A stretch of DNA of 64,000 nucleotides, taken from the NCBI GenBank assembly GCA_013141415.1, contig JABFQY010000001.1, forward strand, positions 1 through 64,000. Reading direction: 5' to 3'. Position 1 is the stretch's first letter, and each line of letters opens with the position of its first letter. The notes beneath the pieces were generated by a model that made no database searches, had not been told where the DNA came from, and saw only the letters and a list, made by a program, of their open reading frames with translations. Below are positions 17,571 through 25,147 of the stretch, piece after piece. The position numbers were made by a program, and so were the translations under genes. This DNA is from Kiritimatiellaceae bacterium. GTDB taxonomy: Bacteria; Verrucomicrobiota; Kiritimatiellia; Kiritimatiellales; Tichowtungiaceae.

Positions 17571-18902
17571 ATGAATACTTGCCGAACAGGGCTGATGAAC
17601 ACTCGATGCATAAATATTTGCATTTGGATAATTTTGTTCGCGGCGCTGGCGATCCGGTTTTGTCTGATTCCGTTGTATCCCGGATTTCGTTTCCCGGACG
17701 AACACTGGTACGCAGAGATTGCGCAGAATCTGCTGGCGGGCAAGGGATATGTTATGGCAGGGGACGGGGTGCAGCGTTTTGCAATCTGCAAGGCGCCCGC
17801 ACTGCCGTTTACCCTTGCCGGATGGGGGTTTCTTTTTCCTCTCACCGCCATCTCCATAAAAATTGTTAACGCGCTGTTAAGCTGGTTTGGAATTGTTTTT
17901 TTAACGCGGGCGGCGATCCGTTTGTCGAACAGCCGGTGGCCGGCGTTGCTGACGGCGTTATTTGCCGGCTTTCATCCCGCCGTTCTATTCGCAAGCCTGA
18001 CCAACTATCCCCAGAACGGCCAGCTCCTTTGCATCGGCCTTCTTGTCTGGAATTTAGCCCGCCGGGAGCGCCTCTCTTTTTGCGGCATGATCACGGATGG
18101 AATGTTGATCGGCCTAGGGGCGCTGTTTGTTCCTACACATATTTATGCGGTTCCCGCTGTGCTGACGTTTTACGGAGTACGGGGTACGGTGGAAGGCCGC
18201 GCCTCGAAACATGATCGCCCAGCCGCTCTGCTGTTGAAAGGTGCCGCGGCACTTTTCGTTGGCGGGCTGATCACAGTCTCTCCATGGCTGATTCGCAATG
18301 CATTTGTCGAAAAAGCCTTTATTCCGTTTACGGCGACAGCAGGGCAGCAATTTTACACCGGGTTCAATAAAGAGGCCGGAATGAACACCGGAACAAAGGT
18401 CGGCTGTTCAGATGAGATGATTGCGGATCTGCGGGCCGCACAAACAGGCAGGAAGTTTGAAGCGGTTCATTGGACGTATGCAATGAAGTGGGTGGAAGAG
18501 AACAGGCTCGCTGCGGCAAAACTCTGGGGGCTTAAATTTTTGAACTGGTTTCGGTGGGACAACGGAACGCTGAATACGGAGCAGGCTCAGGCTGGCGCGG
18601 GATCGGTCTGGATTCAGCGGTTGAGCTCGGTGTTTGTGTTGGTTGTATGTGTAACAGGATGCGTACGCCGGTGGCCGAAGGAAAAGCGCTGGCCGTTGTT
18701 TATTGCAGTACTGATGCTGGCGAACGCGTTCGGACATGCTTTTTTTATTTCCCGCTATCGTTACCGGCTTCCGTTTGAACCGCTACTGCTGATGGCCGGG
18801 TTCTGTGGATGGGGCGCCTGGATGCGGATGTTAAAACAAAAAGATACAGTTGGAGTCACGGAAATACAGGATGGCACTGCCGGCCTTCACCATGAAAAAT
18901 AA
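17571..18902 (+). CDS. GT-C type membrane glycosyltransferase (PMT/ArnT-like)
   Basis: This 443-residue protein has about ten hydrophobic segments and the first periplasmic loop motif RFPDEHWYAEIAQNLLAGKG near 41-60, where the acidic residues after the first helix match the catalytic/metal site of ArnT- and PMT-type enzymes. These use polyprenyl-phosphate-linked sugars outside the inner membrane. It may therefore add a side-branch or modify a lipid-linked product after flipping. It starts nine bases after the DUF1972 gene and overlaps the next gene. The lipid-sugar donor is unknown. Confidence 0.75.
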   Translation: MNTCRTGLMNTRCINICIWIILFAALAIRFCLIPLYPGFRFPDEHWYAEIAQNLLAGKGYVMAGDGVQRFAICKAPALPFTLAGWGFLFPLTAISIKIVNALLSWFGIVFLTRAAIRLSNSRWPALLTALFAGFHPAVLFASLTNYPQNGQLLCIGLLVWNLARRERLSFCGMITDGMLIGLGALFVPTHIYAVPAVLTFYGVRGTVEGRASKHDRPAALLLKGAAALFVGGLITVSPWLIRNAFVEKAFIPFTATAGQQFYTGFNKEAGMNTGTKVGCSDEMIADLRAAQTGRKFEAVHWTYAMKWVEENRLAAAKLWGLKFLNWFRWDNGTLNTEQAQAGAGSVWIQRLSSVFVLVVCVTGCVRRWPKEKRWPLFIAVLMLANAFGHAFFISRYRYRLPFEPLLLMAGFCGWGAWMRMLKQKDTVGVTEIQDGTAGLHHEK

Positions 18903-20598
18903 TAAAGTCATAAATCGGGTACTTAATGCACTGCCGCTACTTATCTTTTCGGCAATGCTTATCGGTCTGCTTCTGGTTCGGATGCTGTTCGATATGGTTC
19001 TTCCGGCTTGGGGCGCATGGGGAATCGGCCTTATCTGGTGTGTGATGGCATTCGATTATTTAGTCCGCGCAGAGCTGTTTAAGCAGATCGGCGGGTTTGC
19101 CGTGATGGCCCTCTCTGTTCTGATTCTGATTGGTGCGCTGATGCCTAAAGAGGACGTCGCCTGTTATCCGCGTATGGCTTCCGAGGAGATAGTTCAGAAG
19201 TTTGAATCGACGTGGAATGCGCTCTACACAGGAAATATTTTTGAGACCTATAGCCCGAAGCAACAGTTGCTTGATTATGGAACGTCGCTCAGAAACCTCG
19301 ACCCGTTTCGTCACGGGAAGATGATTTTATTCGGTCTGCTCGGATTTGCGCTGGCCGTTTGTTATCTGTTTCCGATCGAGCCGTTCCCGCGCAAGCGGAG
19401 GGTTGATGGTTGTCAAATGGAAGTTGATAAGGAACCCCCAACAACTCAACAACTTAACAACCTAACAACTGGCGCGAAAACCGCTTACGCGAATCGCTTC
19501 GCGCTCCTCTTCCTTACCGGTGCTGTTTTCGCCGTTCAGATGGAGCTGCTTCAGGTGCTTTCACCGACCCGTATGGTGACCGGGGGCAGTGTTCTGGACA
19601 GCTGTTTCGGAATTCTGGCCGGACTTCTGCTTTTTGTGCCGATACACTTTTTTTATCTTCGGCTGGCAGAGCATCGCGCAAAAGGATCTCGGCGGTTTAA
19701 TGTTCTTGGGGTTGGCGTTGATGCGGTGAATATGGAGGACTGTCTTCAATTATTCGAACGAATCATTGAAGGCGAGAGGACGGAGGACGGAGGACGGAGG
19801 ACAGAAAGTGAAGGTCTGTCATCGGTTGTCTGTCATCAGTCATCCGGGCTAAAAGCCCGTCTTCCTGCGATGACGAGCGCGCTCGGAGTCGCGGGAATCA
19901 TGGAAGCCCGGCGCAATCCGGAAATGCAGCGTATCCTGAACGAGTCGGTGCTGAATACGCCGGACGGCATGCCGCTGGTCTGGTTGGGCAAGCTATTTGG
20001 TTATCAGAATATCGAACGGGTTTACGGCCCCGACCTGTTGCGCGATGTTTGCGCCTATTCGGCGTCCAAGGGCCGAGTTACGCCGGAAGGGCTGATTGAA
20101 GGCGGATGGAAACACTTTTTTTACGGTGCGGCCCCGGGAATTGTTGAAAAACTGAAGACGGAGTTAGAGCGAAAACATCCCGGCATCCGGGTCGCCGGAA
20201 TTTACTGTCCGCCGTTTCGTCCGCTGACGCCAGAGGAAGAAGCTGACCTGATTGCGCAAGTGGCGAAGGCCAAGCCGGATATTTTCTGGATCGGTATCAG
20301 CACGCCCAAACAACTCTACTTTATGGATCAGATGCGCGATAAGCTGGACTGCAAGATCATCTGTCCGGTCGGCTACGCCTTTGACGTGAACGCTGGCGTT
20401 CAGGAAGATGCCCCGGATTGGGCGAAGTATTCGGGCTTCCAGTGGCTGCATCGGGCCATCAAACAACCGCGACTTTGGAAGCGCTATCTACCGGACAATC
20501 CCGGCTTTGTTTTTAAAGTGACTTTGCAAATTCTCCATCTGAGAAAATATCCGATGTTGACCGGCGGGCAGCAGGTGAAAAGGCGAACAACGGAGTGA
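18892..20598 (+). CDS. VanZ-like membrane domain fused to WecG/TagA/CpsF glycosyltransferase
   Basis: This protein of about 568 residues combines an N-terminal membrane domain with a WecG/TagA/CpsF (GT26) domain. The membrane part has a VanZ-like pattern, RHGKMILFGLLGFAL near 139-153 and ELLQVLSPTRMVTGGSVLDS near 216-235. The GT26 part begins at FNVLGVGVDAVNMEDCLQLF and includes TPDGMPLVWLGKLFGY, FFYGAAPGIVEKL and KPDIFWIGISTPKQ, followed by the conserved VGYAFDVNAGVQEDAPDW. Such enzymes usually add the second sugar to undecaprenyl-PP-sugar, which fits the adjacent WbaP-type gene. Two repeat arrays lie in the domain borders. I chose the ATG at 18892, overlapping the upstream stop. Confidence 0.85.
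   Translation: MKNNKVINRVLNALPLLIFSAMLIGLLLVRMLFDMVLPAWGAWGIGLIWCVMAFDYLVRAELFKQIGGFAVMALSVLILIGALMPKEDVACYPRMASEEIVQKFESTWNALYTGNIFETYSPKQQLLDYGTSLRNLDPFRHGKMILFGLLGFALAVCYLFPIEPFPRKRRVDGCQMEVDKEPPTTQQLNNLTTGAKTAYANRFALLFLTGAVFAVQMELLQVLSPTRMVTGGSVLDSCFGILAGLLLFVPIHFFYLRLAEHRAKGSRRFNVLGVGVDAVNMEDCLQLFERIIEGERTEDGGRRTESEGLSSVVCHQSSGLKARLPAMTSALGVAGIMEARRNPEMQRILNESVLNTPDGMPLVWLGKLFGYQNIERVYGPDLLRDVCAYSASKGRVTPEGLIEGGWKHFFYGAAPGIVEKLKTELERKHPGIRVAGIYCPPFRPLTPEEEADLIAQVAKAKPDIFWIGISTPKQLYFMDQMRDKLDCKIICPVGYAFDVNAGVQEDAPDWAKYSGFQWLHRAIKQPRLWKRYLPDNPGFVFKVTLQILHLRKYPMLTGGQQVKRRTTE
19400..19472. repeat. In-frame degenerate repeat array with inverted arms
   Basis: The left arm has ggttgat, ggttgtc and aagttgat. 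The right arm has caacaact, caacaact, taacaacc and taacaact with about 8-bp period. The right arm reverse-complements to agttgtt units, so the arms can pair. It encodes a Thr/Gln/Asn-rich loop between membrane helices of the VanZ-like domain. Confidence 0.72.
19771..19860. repeat. In-frame degenerate repeat array plus small palindrome
   Basis: The left arm repeats ggaggac with exact 7-bp period four times. The right arm has gtctgtc, atcggtt, gtctgtc, atcagtc and atccg. It is followed by the hairpin cgggct-aaa-agcccg. The array encodes an Arg/Glu/Ser-rich insert inside the GT26 domain. Confidence 0.75.
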
Positions 20599-20678
20599 CT
20601 TTTTGTGTTTTTTATGACACAAGGGAAGCTGTTCCGCTGGACGCAACGGCAGTAAGACAGGGAGTTTTTTAGCAATTT

Positions 20679-22112
20679 ATGAATTCATACACTGAAGGAA
20701 TAACCATTGACCCGGATTCTCGCGGGGTAAATCCGTTTCTGAAGCGTCGGCTGACGGACGCACTTGCGCTGAGTGTTTCGGACGGCCTGATGCTTTTCCT
20801 GGCGATGCTTGCCGGCGGGGGGTTGCTTTTCTATATTCGCGGCGTTCCGGTTGAAATGGAGCCGATCTTTCTGCTGATTCCTGCCTGGTGGGTGGGCGCA
20901 TGGATGACACATCTGGTTCCCGGCTGGGGGCTGGGGGCCGTGGAAGAGTTGCGCCGCACACAGCTTCTGTTGCTAACACTGTTTGCTGCGGCGCTTGTCA
21001 TAATATTTCTACAAAATGACATTGGACTCAGCCGGATTTCGTTTTTTGCCGCCTATGCTTTTGCTTCTGTCATGATCCCGCTCGGCCGGTTTCTAACAAA
21101 AAAAATGCTGGCCGCGCTGAATCTGTGGGGCGTTCCGGCTGTTATTTACGGCACCCGGGCAACGGTTCCGATCGTTGCCGAAGCACTGCGGCAGGATCGC
21201 ACGCTCGGATTTATTCCCAAGGCGGTGCTGAGCGATGATTTCCGTCAGGGGGATATCGTTGGCGGACTGCCGGTTCTGGGAACTCTTCAAAACACAACAC
21301 GGCGGATGCCGGTGGCCATTGTGGCACTGCCGGAAATGAGTCGGCATAATTTGATTAATCTGCTGGAAGGCCCGCTTCAAACCTACAACACCATCCTGCT
21401 GGTTCCGGATCTGAAAGATGCGCCGTCCCTCTGGGTTAAGCCGTGCGATTTGCAGGGCATTCTCGCCCTCGAAATCCGCCGCAATCTGCTCGATCCGATC
21501 CCTTCGGTTTCTAAGACAGTTATAGAACGGTCGCTGGTCGTTCTTACACTTCCATTATGGGGGCCGCTCTGCCTGTTCTTCATGCTGCTGGTATGGCTGA
21601 AAGATTTTAGCGCTCCGGTTTATGCACAGGAACGGATCGGACGAAACAACGTTCTGTTTAAAACCTATAAATTGCGCACAATGGTGCCGGATGCTGAAAA
21701 TGTGCTTAAGCGTAAGCTGGCGCAGGATCCGGTGCTTAAGGCCGAATGGGATCAGCACTATAAGCTCAAAGAAGACCCCCGGATTACTTTTATCGGACAG
21801 TTTCTGCGGAAAACGTCTCTGGATGAGCTTCCGCAACTATGGTGCGTTCTGATCGGCACCATGGCGCTGGTCGGCCCCAGACCGCTGCCGAAATATCATC
21901 ACGATGAATTACAGTTGCGTACACAGCGGCTGCGTGTTCGTGTCCGACCCGGCATTACCGGCCTCTGGCAGGTTTCAGGGCGCAGCGACTCCGGAACGGC
22001 GGGCATGGATAAGTGGGACACGTTTTATGTAACCAACTGGTCCATCTGGCTGGATGTAATCATCATTGCCCGCACTGTGCGCGTTGTTTTGTTCGGGAGC
22101 GGGGCTTATTAG
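20679..22112 (+). CDS. WbaP-type undecaprenyl-phosphate sugar-1-phosphate transferase
   Basis: This 477-residue protein is a polyisoprenyl-phosphate hexose-1-phosphate transferase, the enzyme that starts repeat-unit synthesis on undecaprenyl phosphate. It has four to five N-terminal membrane helices, a CoA-binding-like middle domain (VPAVIYGTRATVPIVAEALR) and the C-terminal catalytic domain: YAQERIGRNNVLFKTYKLRT, DPRITFIGQFLRKTSLDELP and ALVGPRPLP, then VRPGITGLWQVSGRSD. The complete domain order matches WbaP rather than the short PglC type. It follows the GT26 gene, consistent with the first two steps of assembly. A gggag sequence precedes the ATG. Which sugar is transferred (galactose or glucose type) cannot be decided. 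Confidence 0.92.
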   Translation: MNSYTEGITIDPDSRGVNPFLKRRLTDALALSVSDGLMLFLAMLAGGGLLFYIRGVPVEMEPIFLLIPAWWVGAWMTHLVPGWGLGAVEELRRTQLLLLTLFAAALVIIFLQNDIGLSRISFFAAYAFASVMIPLGRFLTKKMLAALNLWGVPAVIYGTRATVPIVAEALRQDRTLGFIPKAVLSDDFRQGDIVGGLPVLGTLQNTTRRMPVAIVALPEMSRHNLINLLEGPLQTYNTILLVPDLKDAPSLWVKPCDLQGILALEIRRNLLDPIPSVSKTVIERSLVVLTLPLWGPLCLFFMLLVWLKDFSAPVYAQERIGRNNVLFKTYKLRTMVPDAENVLKRKLAQDPVLKAEWDQHYKLKEDPRITFIGQFLRKTSLDELPQLWCVLIGTMALVGPRPLPKYHHDELQLRTQRLRVRVRPGITGLWQVSGRSDSGTAGMDKWDTFYVTNWSIWLDVIIIARTVRVVLFGSGAY

Positions 22113-22134
22113 CGATGCGCTACATCGCTAATAA
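22106..22134. terminator. Perfect 12-bp hairpin over the wbaP-like stop codon
   Basis: The arms ttattagcgatg (22106-22117) and catcgctaataa (22123-22134) are perfect complements around a 5-base loop. The stop codon lies in the left arm. No T-tract follows, so this may be a weak terminator, an mRNA-stability element or the outer edge of the adjoining repeat cassette. Confidence 0.45.
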
Positions 22135-22136
22135 AT

Positions 22137-22745
22137 GTATGGGAGTCGTGGGGTAAGGGAGTATGGGCGTGATCATGTATGGACATGTCGGAGTTTGAAT
22201 TTTTTTACACTCTGTTACTCCGCTACACCCTTGCCCCGATACTCTAGGGAAGGTTTTAGATATGGGTGAGTTCGCGAAAAGTTTTCGGGATTTAGACGTG
22301 TATCAGGAGTCGTTGGCGCTCGCGCTGGGAATCCACGAGTTCGCAAAGACGCTTCCTCCTGAAGAACGGTTTGTTCTAGCAGATCAAATGCGACGCGCAT
22401 CTCGCTCCGTTCCCGCAAATATTTCCGAGGCTTGGCGCAAACGGCGTTATAAAGCGGCCTTTATTTCCAAACTAAGTGATGCAGAAACTGAAGCGGCAGA
22501 AATGCAATGCTGGCTCGATTTCGCGCTGAAAGCTAAATACATGGAACAGATTGTGTATCAAGATTTTGACCAACGATATGAGCATGTGATCGCTCAGCTT
22601 ATTACAATGATTGATGGTGCCGCCGGTTGGTGCCGACAGTGAAGTGGGGGTGTAATGATGTATGGGAGTTAATGAGTCTACTCCCGCACTCCGCCGCTCC
22701 CGTACGCCCACACGCCCACACTCCCCTACACCCACACCCCTTCTG
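22137..22745. mobile_element. IVS-like cassette 1: S23 four-helix-bundle gene between repeat arrays
   Basis: The cassette consists of a left array with gggagtcgt, ggggtaa, gggagtat and gggcgtga units followed by a C-rich return arm (22206-22246), the S23-type gene at 22262-22642, and a right array (22645-22745) with gtgggggt and tatgggagt followed by a long C-rich arm. Reverse-complementing that arm gives 8-bp units gggagtgt, gggcgtgt, gggcgtac and gggagcgg. The layout, inverted degenerate arms around an S23 gene, resembles the intervening sequences found in some 23S rRNA genes, but it sits between two EPS genes. No transposase is present, so mobility is inferred. Confidence 0.55.
22262..22642 (+). 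CDS. S23 / four-helix-bundle protein (23S rRNA intervening-sequence type)
   Basis: This 126-residue protein belongs to the S23/bIVP family of small helical proteins first found in intervening sequences of 23S rRNA and related to Avd, the helical accessory protein of diversity-generating retroelements. The conserved pattern is visible: FRDLDVYQESLALALGIHEF near 8-27, LADQMRRASRSVPANISEAW near 39-58 and FISKLSDAETEAAEMQCWLD near 67-86. A tctagggaagg ribosome-binding region precedes the ATG. The family is basic and may bind nucleic acid, but its biochemical role is unsettled. No reverse transcriptase gene is present in the window. It is nested between inverted arrays of 8-bp repeats. Confidence 0.88.
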   Translation: MGEFAKSFRDLDVYQESLALALGIHEFAKTLPPEERFVLADQMRRASRSVPANISEAWRKRRYKAAFISKLSDAETEAAEMQCWLDFALKAKYMEQIVYQDFDQRYEHVIAQLITMIDGAAGWCRQ

Positions 22746-22747
22746 CT

Positions 22748-24157
22748 ATGTCCAAAATTGAAAAACTAACCGTAGCGACCCTTCTCATCGCCGCGACCCT
22801 CTCCGCCGCTCTCTACGGCATATGGGAGGACAAGGCGACGCTTTGTGCACCACTTCTTGTCTTGGTCTATATCGCACTTGCCGCATGGATTCTGTCCTCA
22901 GTCTTCCGTCGTCCGACCTCCGACCTCCGACCTCCGGCCTCTGGAAGCATGATCCCGCCCGGCGGGATCATGCTTCTCCTCTTCTGGCTCTACAGCCTGG
23001 CTCTGATTCCTTTTTCGGTGCTTCCGTATGAAGCCAAAATCAGCTCGCTCGAATTCGGAGGCTATCTGGCCGTTTACTGGCTTGCCGCAAATATTCTTTC
23101 CCGCTTTTCTTACCGACGAGCCGTCTGGACAACCGTTTTTGTTTTGCTGGTTTTTGTCGCACTCTACAGTCTGGTGCAGCACCGCATCGCGCCTAACTTG
23201 ATTTTTGGCATGGAGCGTTACACGACGTATTGGGAGTCAGGCCGTCTGGGCGGAACCTATCAATGTCCCAACCATATCGCCCATCTCTTCCAGATGTGGC
23301 TCCCATTCTGTCTGGTTTTTCTTTTTATTCCGCAGTTCGGCTGGTTCTGGCGTATTTGCTTTGCCTACGCTCTGGCGCTGTTTGCATTGCTGATCTACCA
23401 AACGCAGTCGCGCGCGGGACTTCTCGGCAGCGTGGCGGCGCTGGGCGCAACCGTGCTCTTTCTGATTCTGCGCAAAAGCCGCCGCGCCGTTATGGTCTCG
23501 ATTCTGATCGTCCCCTTGCTCGTCGCGGCGACTCTTGGCGGACTCTGGACGGGCTCCGCGATGTTCCGTACCCGCATGCAGCCGGTTGTGAATGTTTTAT
23601 CGCTGGCGGCGGCCGGAGATTGGGAGCGCGTGGCGGCCATCGATTTCCGTCCGCAGACATGGCTCGATACGATTGAGATGATCAAAACTCGGCCGGTCTT
23701 CGGATTCGGCCCGGGGAATTACGAACTGACGTATGAAGATTACCGTCAGCGGTGTCAGGCTGTTCGTATCGAAACGGTTCATGCACACAACGAATACCTC
23801 GAACTGACCGCAGAATACGGATTGGTTGGCGGTGCGCTGGCTCTTTGGGCGCTGATCAGTTTGTCGGCGACCGCGATCCGCTTCGTAAAAACATCAGATC
23901 GTTCCTACCACGCCTTACCGGTCATTGCCCTGCTTGGCGCACTGACTGGCACGGCCGTACACGGATTTTTCGATTTCGAACTCCGCATTTTTCCGAATGC
24001 GATCATGCTGGCCCTGCTGGCTGGCTGTGCGGTCGCTCCCATCATGCAGACTGGAGGACGGAGGGCGGAAAACGGAAGACAGAGGACGGAGGTCGGGGGG
24101 AGGAAGACAGAGGACGGAAGTGAGGGGGATCATGGGAGACAGAATAGAGTCGTTTGA
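22748..24157 (+). CDS. O-antigen ligase / Wzy_C family membrane protein
   Basis: This 469-residue protein has about ten membrane segments and a Wzy_C loop: RPVFGFGPGNYELTYED near 314-330 followed by VHAHNEYLELTAEYGLVGGA near 343-362, the typical histidine-containing motif of O-antigen ligases and Wzy polymerases. Two repeat arrays lie in the gene. The first, near residues 55-75, extends a loop and includes a palindrome. The second replaces the C-terminus after AGCAVAPIMQT with an Arg/Glu/Gly tail and runs into the next S23 cassette. Homologues often carry a C-terminal TPR domain; here a TPR gene follows separately at 24518, so the original gene may have been split. Confidence 0.85.
   Translation: MSKIEKLTVATLLIAATLSAALYGIWEDKATLCAPLLVLVYIALAAWILSSVFRRPTSDLRPPASGSMIPPGGIMLLLFWLYSLALIPFSVLPYEAKISSLEFGGYLAVYWLAANILSRFSYRRAVWTTVFVLLVFVALYSLVQHRIAPNLIFGMERYTTYWESGRLGGTYQCPNHIAHLFQMWLPFCLVFLFIPQFGWFWRICFAYALALFALLIYQTQSRAGLLGSVAALGATVLFLILRKSRRAVMVSILIVPLLVAATLGGLWTGSAMFRTRMQPVVNVLSLAAAGDWERVAAIDFRPQTWLDTIEMIKTRPVFGFGPGNYELTYEDYRQRCQAVRIETVHAHNEYLELTAEYGLVGGALALWALISLSATAIRFVKTSDRSYHALPVIALLGALTGTAVHGFFDFELRIFPNAIMLALLAGCAVAPIMQTGGRRAENGRQRTEVGGRKTEDGSEGDHGRQNRVV
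22891..22976. repeat. In-frame repeat array followed by a perfect palindrome
   Basis: The first part repeats ccgacct three times and then ccggcct with 7-bp period, after cagtcttccgtcgt. It is followed by a REP-like hairpin with 16-bp perfect arms, 22944-22959 and 22961-22976, starting gaagcatgat. The whole block stays in the reading frame of the O-antigen ligase-like gene. Confidence 0.72.
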
Positions 24158-24606
24158 GGATTTGGAAGTTTATCAATTAGCTCTGGAGTTGCAGCAGGAG
24201 ATATTTGCGCTGACAAAAGCGTTTCCGGCTGAAGAAAAGTATTCACTAACGGATCAGATTCGAAGGTCTTCCCGATCCATTGGGGCAAACATTAGCGAAG
24301 CGTGGGGTAAGCGACAGTACCCTGCCCATTTTGTAAGCAAGCTGAGTGATTCAGACGGAGAGCAGAATGAAACGCGGCATTGGTTGCGATCAGCTTTCTT
24401 GTGCAAATATATTTCAGAGTTGGAGTTTAATGCGCTGGTTGAGAAGTGCAAAATCATCGGGCGCAAGCTTGGCAATATGATGCAACACCCAGATCAATGG
24501 ATTCCCAAGGGGCATCGATGAAAAATCGTTTTTCACCGTCAGTCTTCTGTCGTCGGTCTTCGGTTCTCCATTCCGTCTTCCGTCTTCTGTTCTCGGTCTT
24601 CATCCT
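24048..24606. mobile_element. IVS-like cassette 2: S23 four-helix-bundle gene between inverted 7-bp arrays
   Basis: The left array (24048-24126) is purine-rich with units ggaggac, ggaagac, agaggac and ggaagac. The right array (24537-24606) is its degenerate reverse complement with gtcttct, gtcgtcg, gtcttcc and gtcttct. The S23-type gene lies between them. Left and right arms could pair into a long imperfect stem of about 70 bases, as in rRNA intervening sequences. The left array ends in gaggggg just before the ATG of the S23 gene and so supplies its ribosome-binding site. Mobility is inferred from layout alone. Confidence 0.6.
24132..24521 (+). CDS. S23 / four-helix-bundle protein, second copy
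   Basis: This protein of about 129 residues is a paralogue of the S23-type protein at 22262 and keeps the family pattern: FEDLEVYQLALELQQEIFAL near 8-27, LTDQIRRSSRSIGANISEAW near 39-58 and FVSKLSDSDGEQNETRHWLR near 67-86. The two copies are clearly homologous but strongly diverged, so they are not a recent duplication. I chose the ATG at 24132 because the longer frame reads through the repeat array. The stop overlaps the start of the TPR gene (ATGA). Function of the family is not established; RNA or DNA binding is plausible. Confidence 0.88.
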   Translation: MGDRIESFEDLEVYQLALELQQEIFALTKAFPAEEKYSLTDQIRRSSRSIGANISEAWGKRQYPAHFVSKLSDSDGEQNETRHWLRSAFLCKYISELEFNALVEKCKIIGRKLGNMMQHPDQWIPKGHR

Positions 24607-25147
24607 TCTCGCAGCAGTCTGGTCCGCGCAGGTCATGAGTTCGGCCTGGATCCGCGCACGCGCCGACCAAGTTCTGCTGGAGTTGAACTTCCGGCGGGCC
24701 GAAACGCTTTTTAAAACGGCGGAACAAATCGATGCGCAAAACTGGCGGGCGCAAATGGGCCTCGGACAGGTTTATTATCATGATCGGTATTATGAACTCG
24801 ATCCGGCTCTCAAACACGAATGGGCGCTCAAGGAGCAGGCGGCCTATGCGGCTGCCTACCGGACAAACGCAAAAAAAGACGAAGTAATTTACGGCTTGGG
24901 GCGCGTCGAACTGTTTCTCGGCAATCGGGACAAGGGGCTGGATTATTTGCGGCAGGTCGCGCGCTACAAACGCTTCAACGATTTTTACTGGCGTAAGCTC
25001 GGCATCGAACTGCGTAAAGCCGGACTCTATGACGAGGCACTAAGCGCGTTCGAGTACGCACAGAAGTTGGACAACTCCAATGCGACCGTGAAGCGGAACA
25101 TCGCGTGGATCAAGTCAAAGACCGGCTCTGCCGGCGGTAAAAAATGA
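24518..25147 (+). CDS. Membrane-anchored TPR protein, probably split from O-antigen ligase
   Basis: This protein of about 209 residues has one hydrophobic segment (VFRLLFSVFILLAAVWSAQV near 20-39) followed by tetratricopeptide-like helical pairs: RAETLFKTAEQIDAQNWRAQ, YGLGRVELFLGNRDKGLDYL and LRKAGLYDEALSAFEYAQKL. Such a helix-plus-TPR module is often the C-terminal part of O-antigen ligase proteins. Its first 20 residues are encoded by the right array of the S23 cassette, and the ATG overlaps the S23 stop, so this start is probably secondary to an insertion that split the ligase gene. It overlaps the next GT2 gene by four bases. Confidence 0.7.
   Translation: MKNRFSPSVFCRRSSVLHSVFRLLFSVFILLAAVWSAQVMSSAWIRARADQVLLELNFRRAETLFKTAEQIDAQNWRAQMGLGQVYYHDRYYELDPALKHEWALKEQAAYAAAYRTNAKKDEVIYGLGRVELFLGNRDKGLDYLRQVARYKRFNDFYWRKLGIELRKAGLYDEALSAFEYAQKLDNSNATVKRNIAWIKSKTGSAGGKK

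Noticed and set aside
22262-24521. Diversity-generating retroelement with Avd
   Set aside because: The two S23/four-helix-bundle genes resemble Avd, but no reverse transcriptase, template repeat or variable repeat with A-specific changes is visible.
24048-24606. CRISPR array
   Set aside because: The units are only 7-8 bp, are degenerate and have no spacers of constant length. There are no cas genes in the window.
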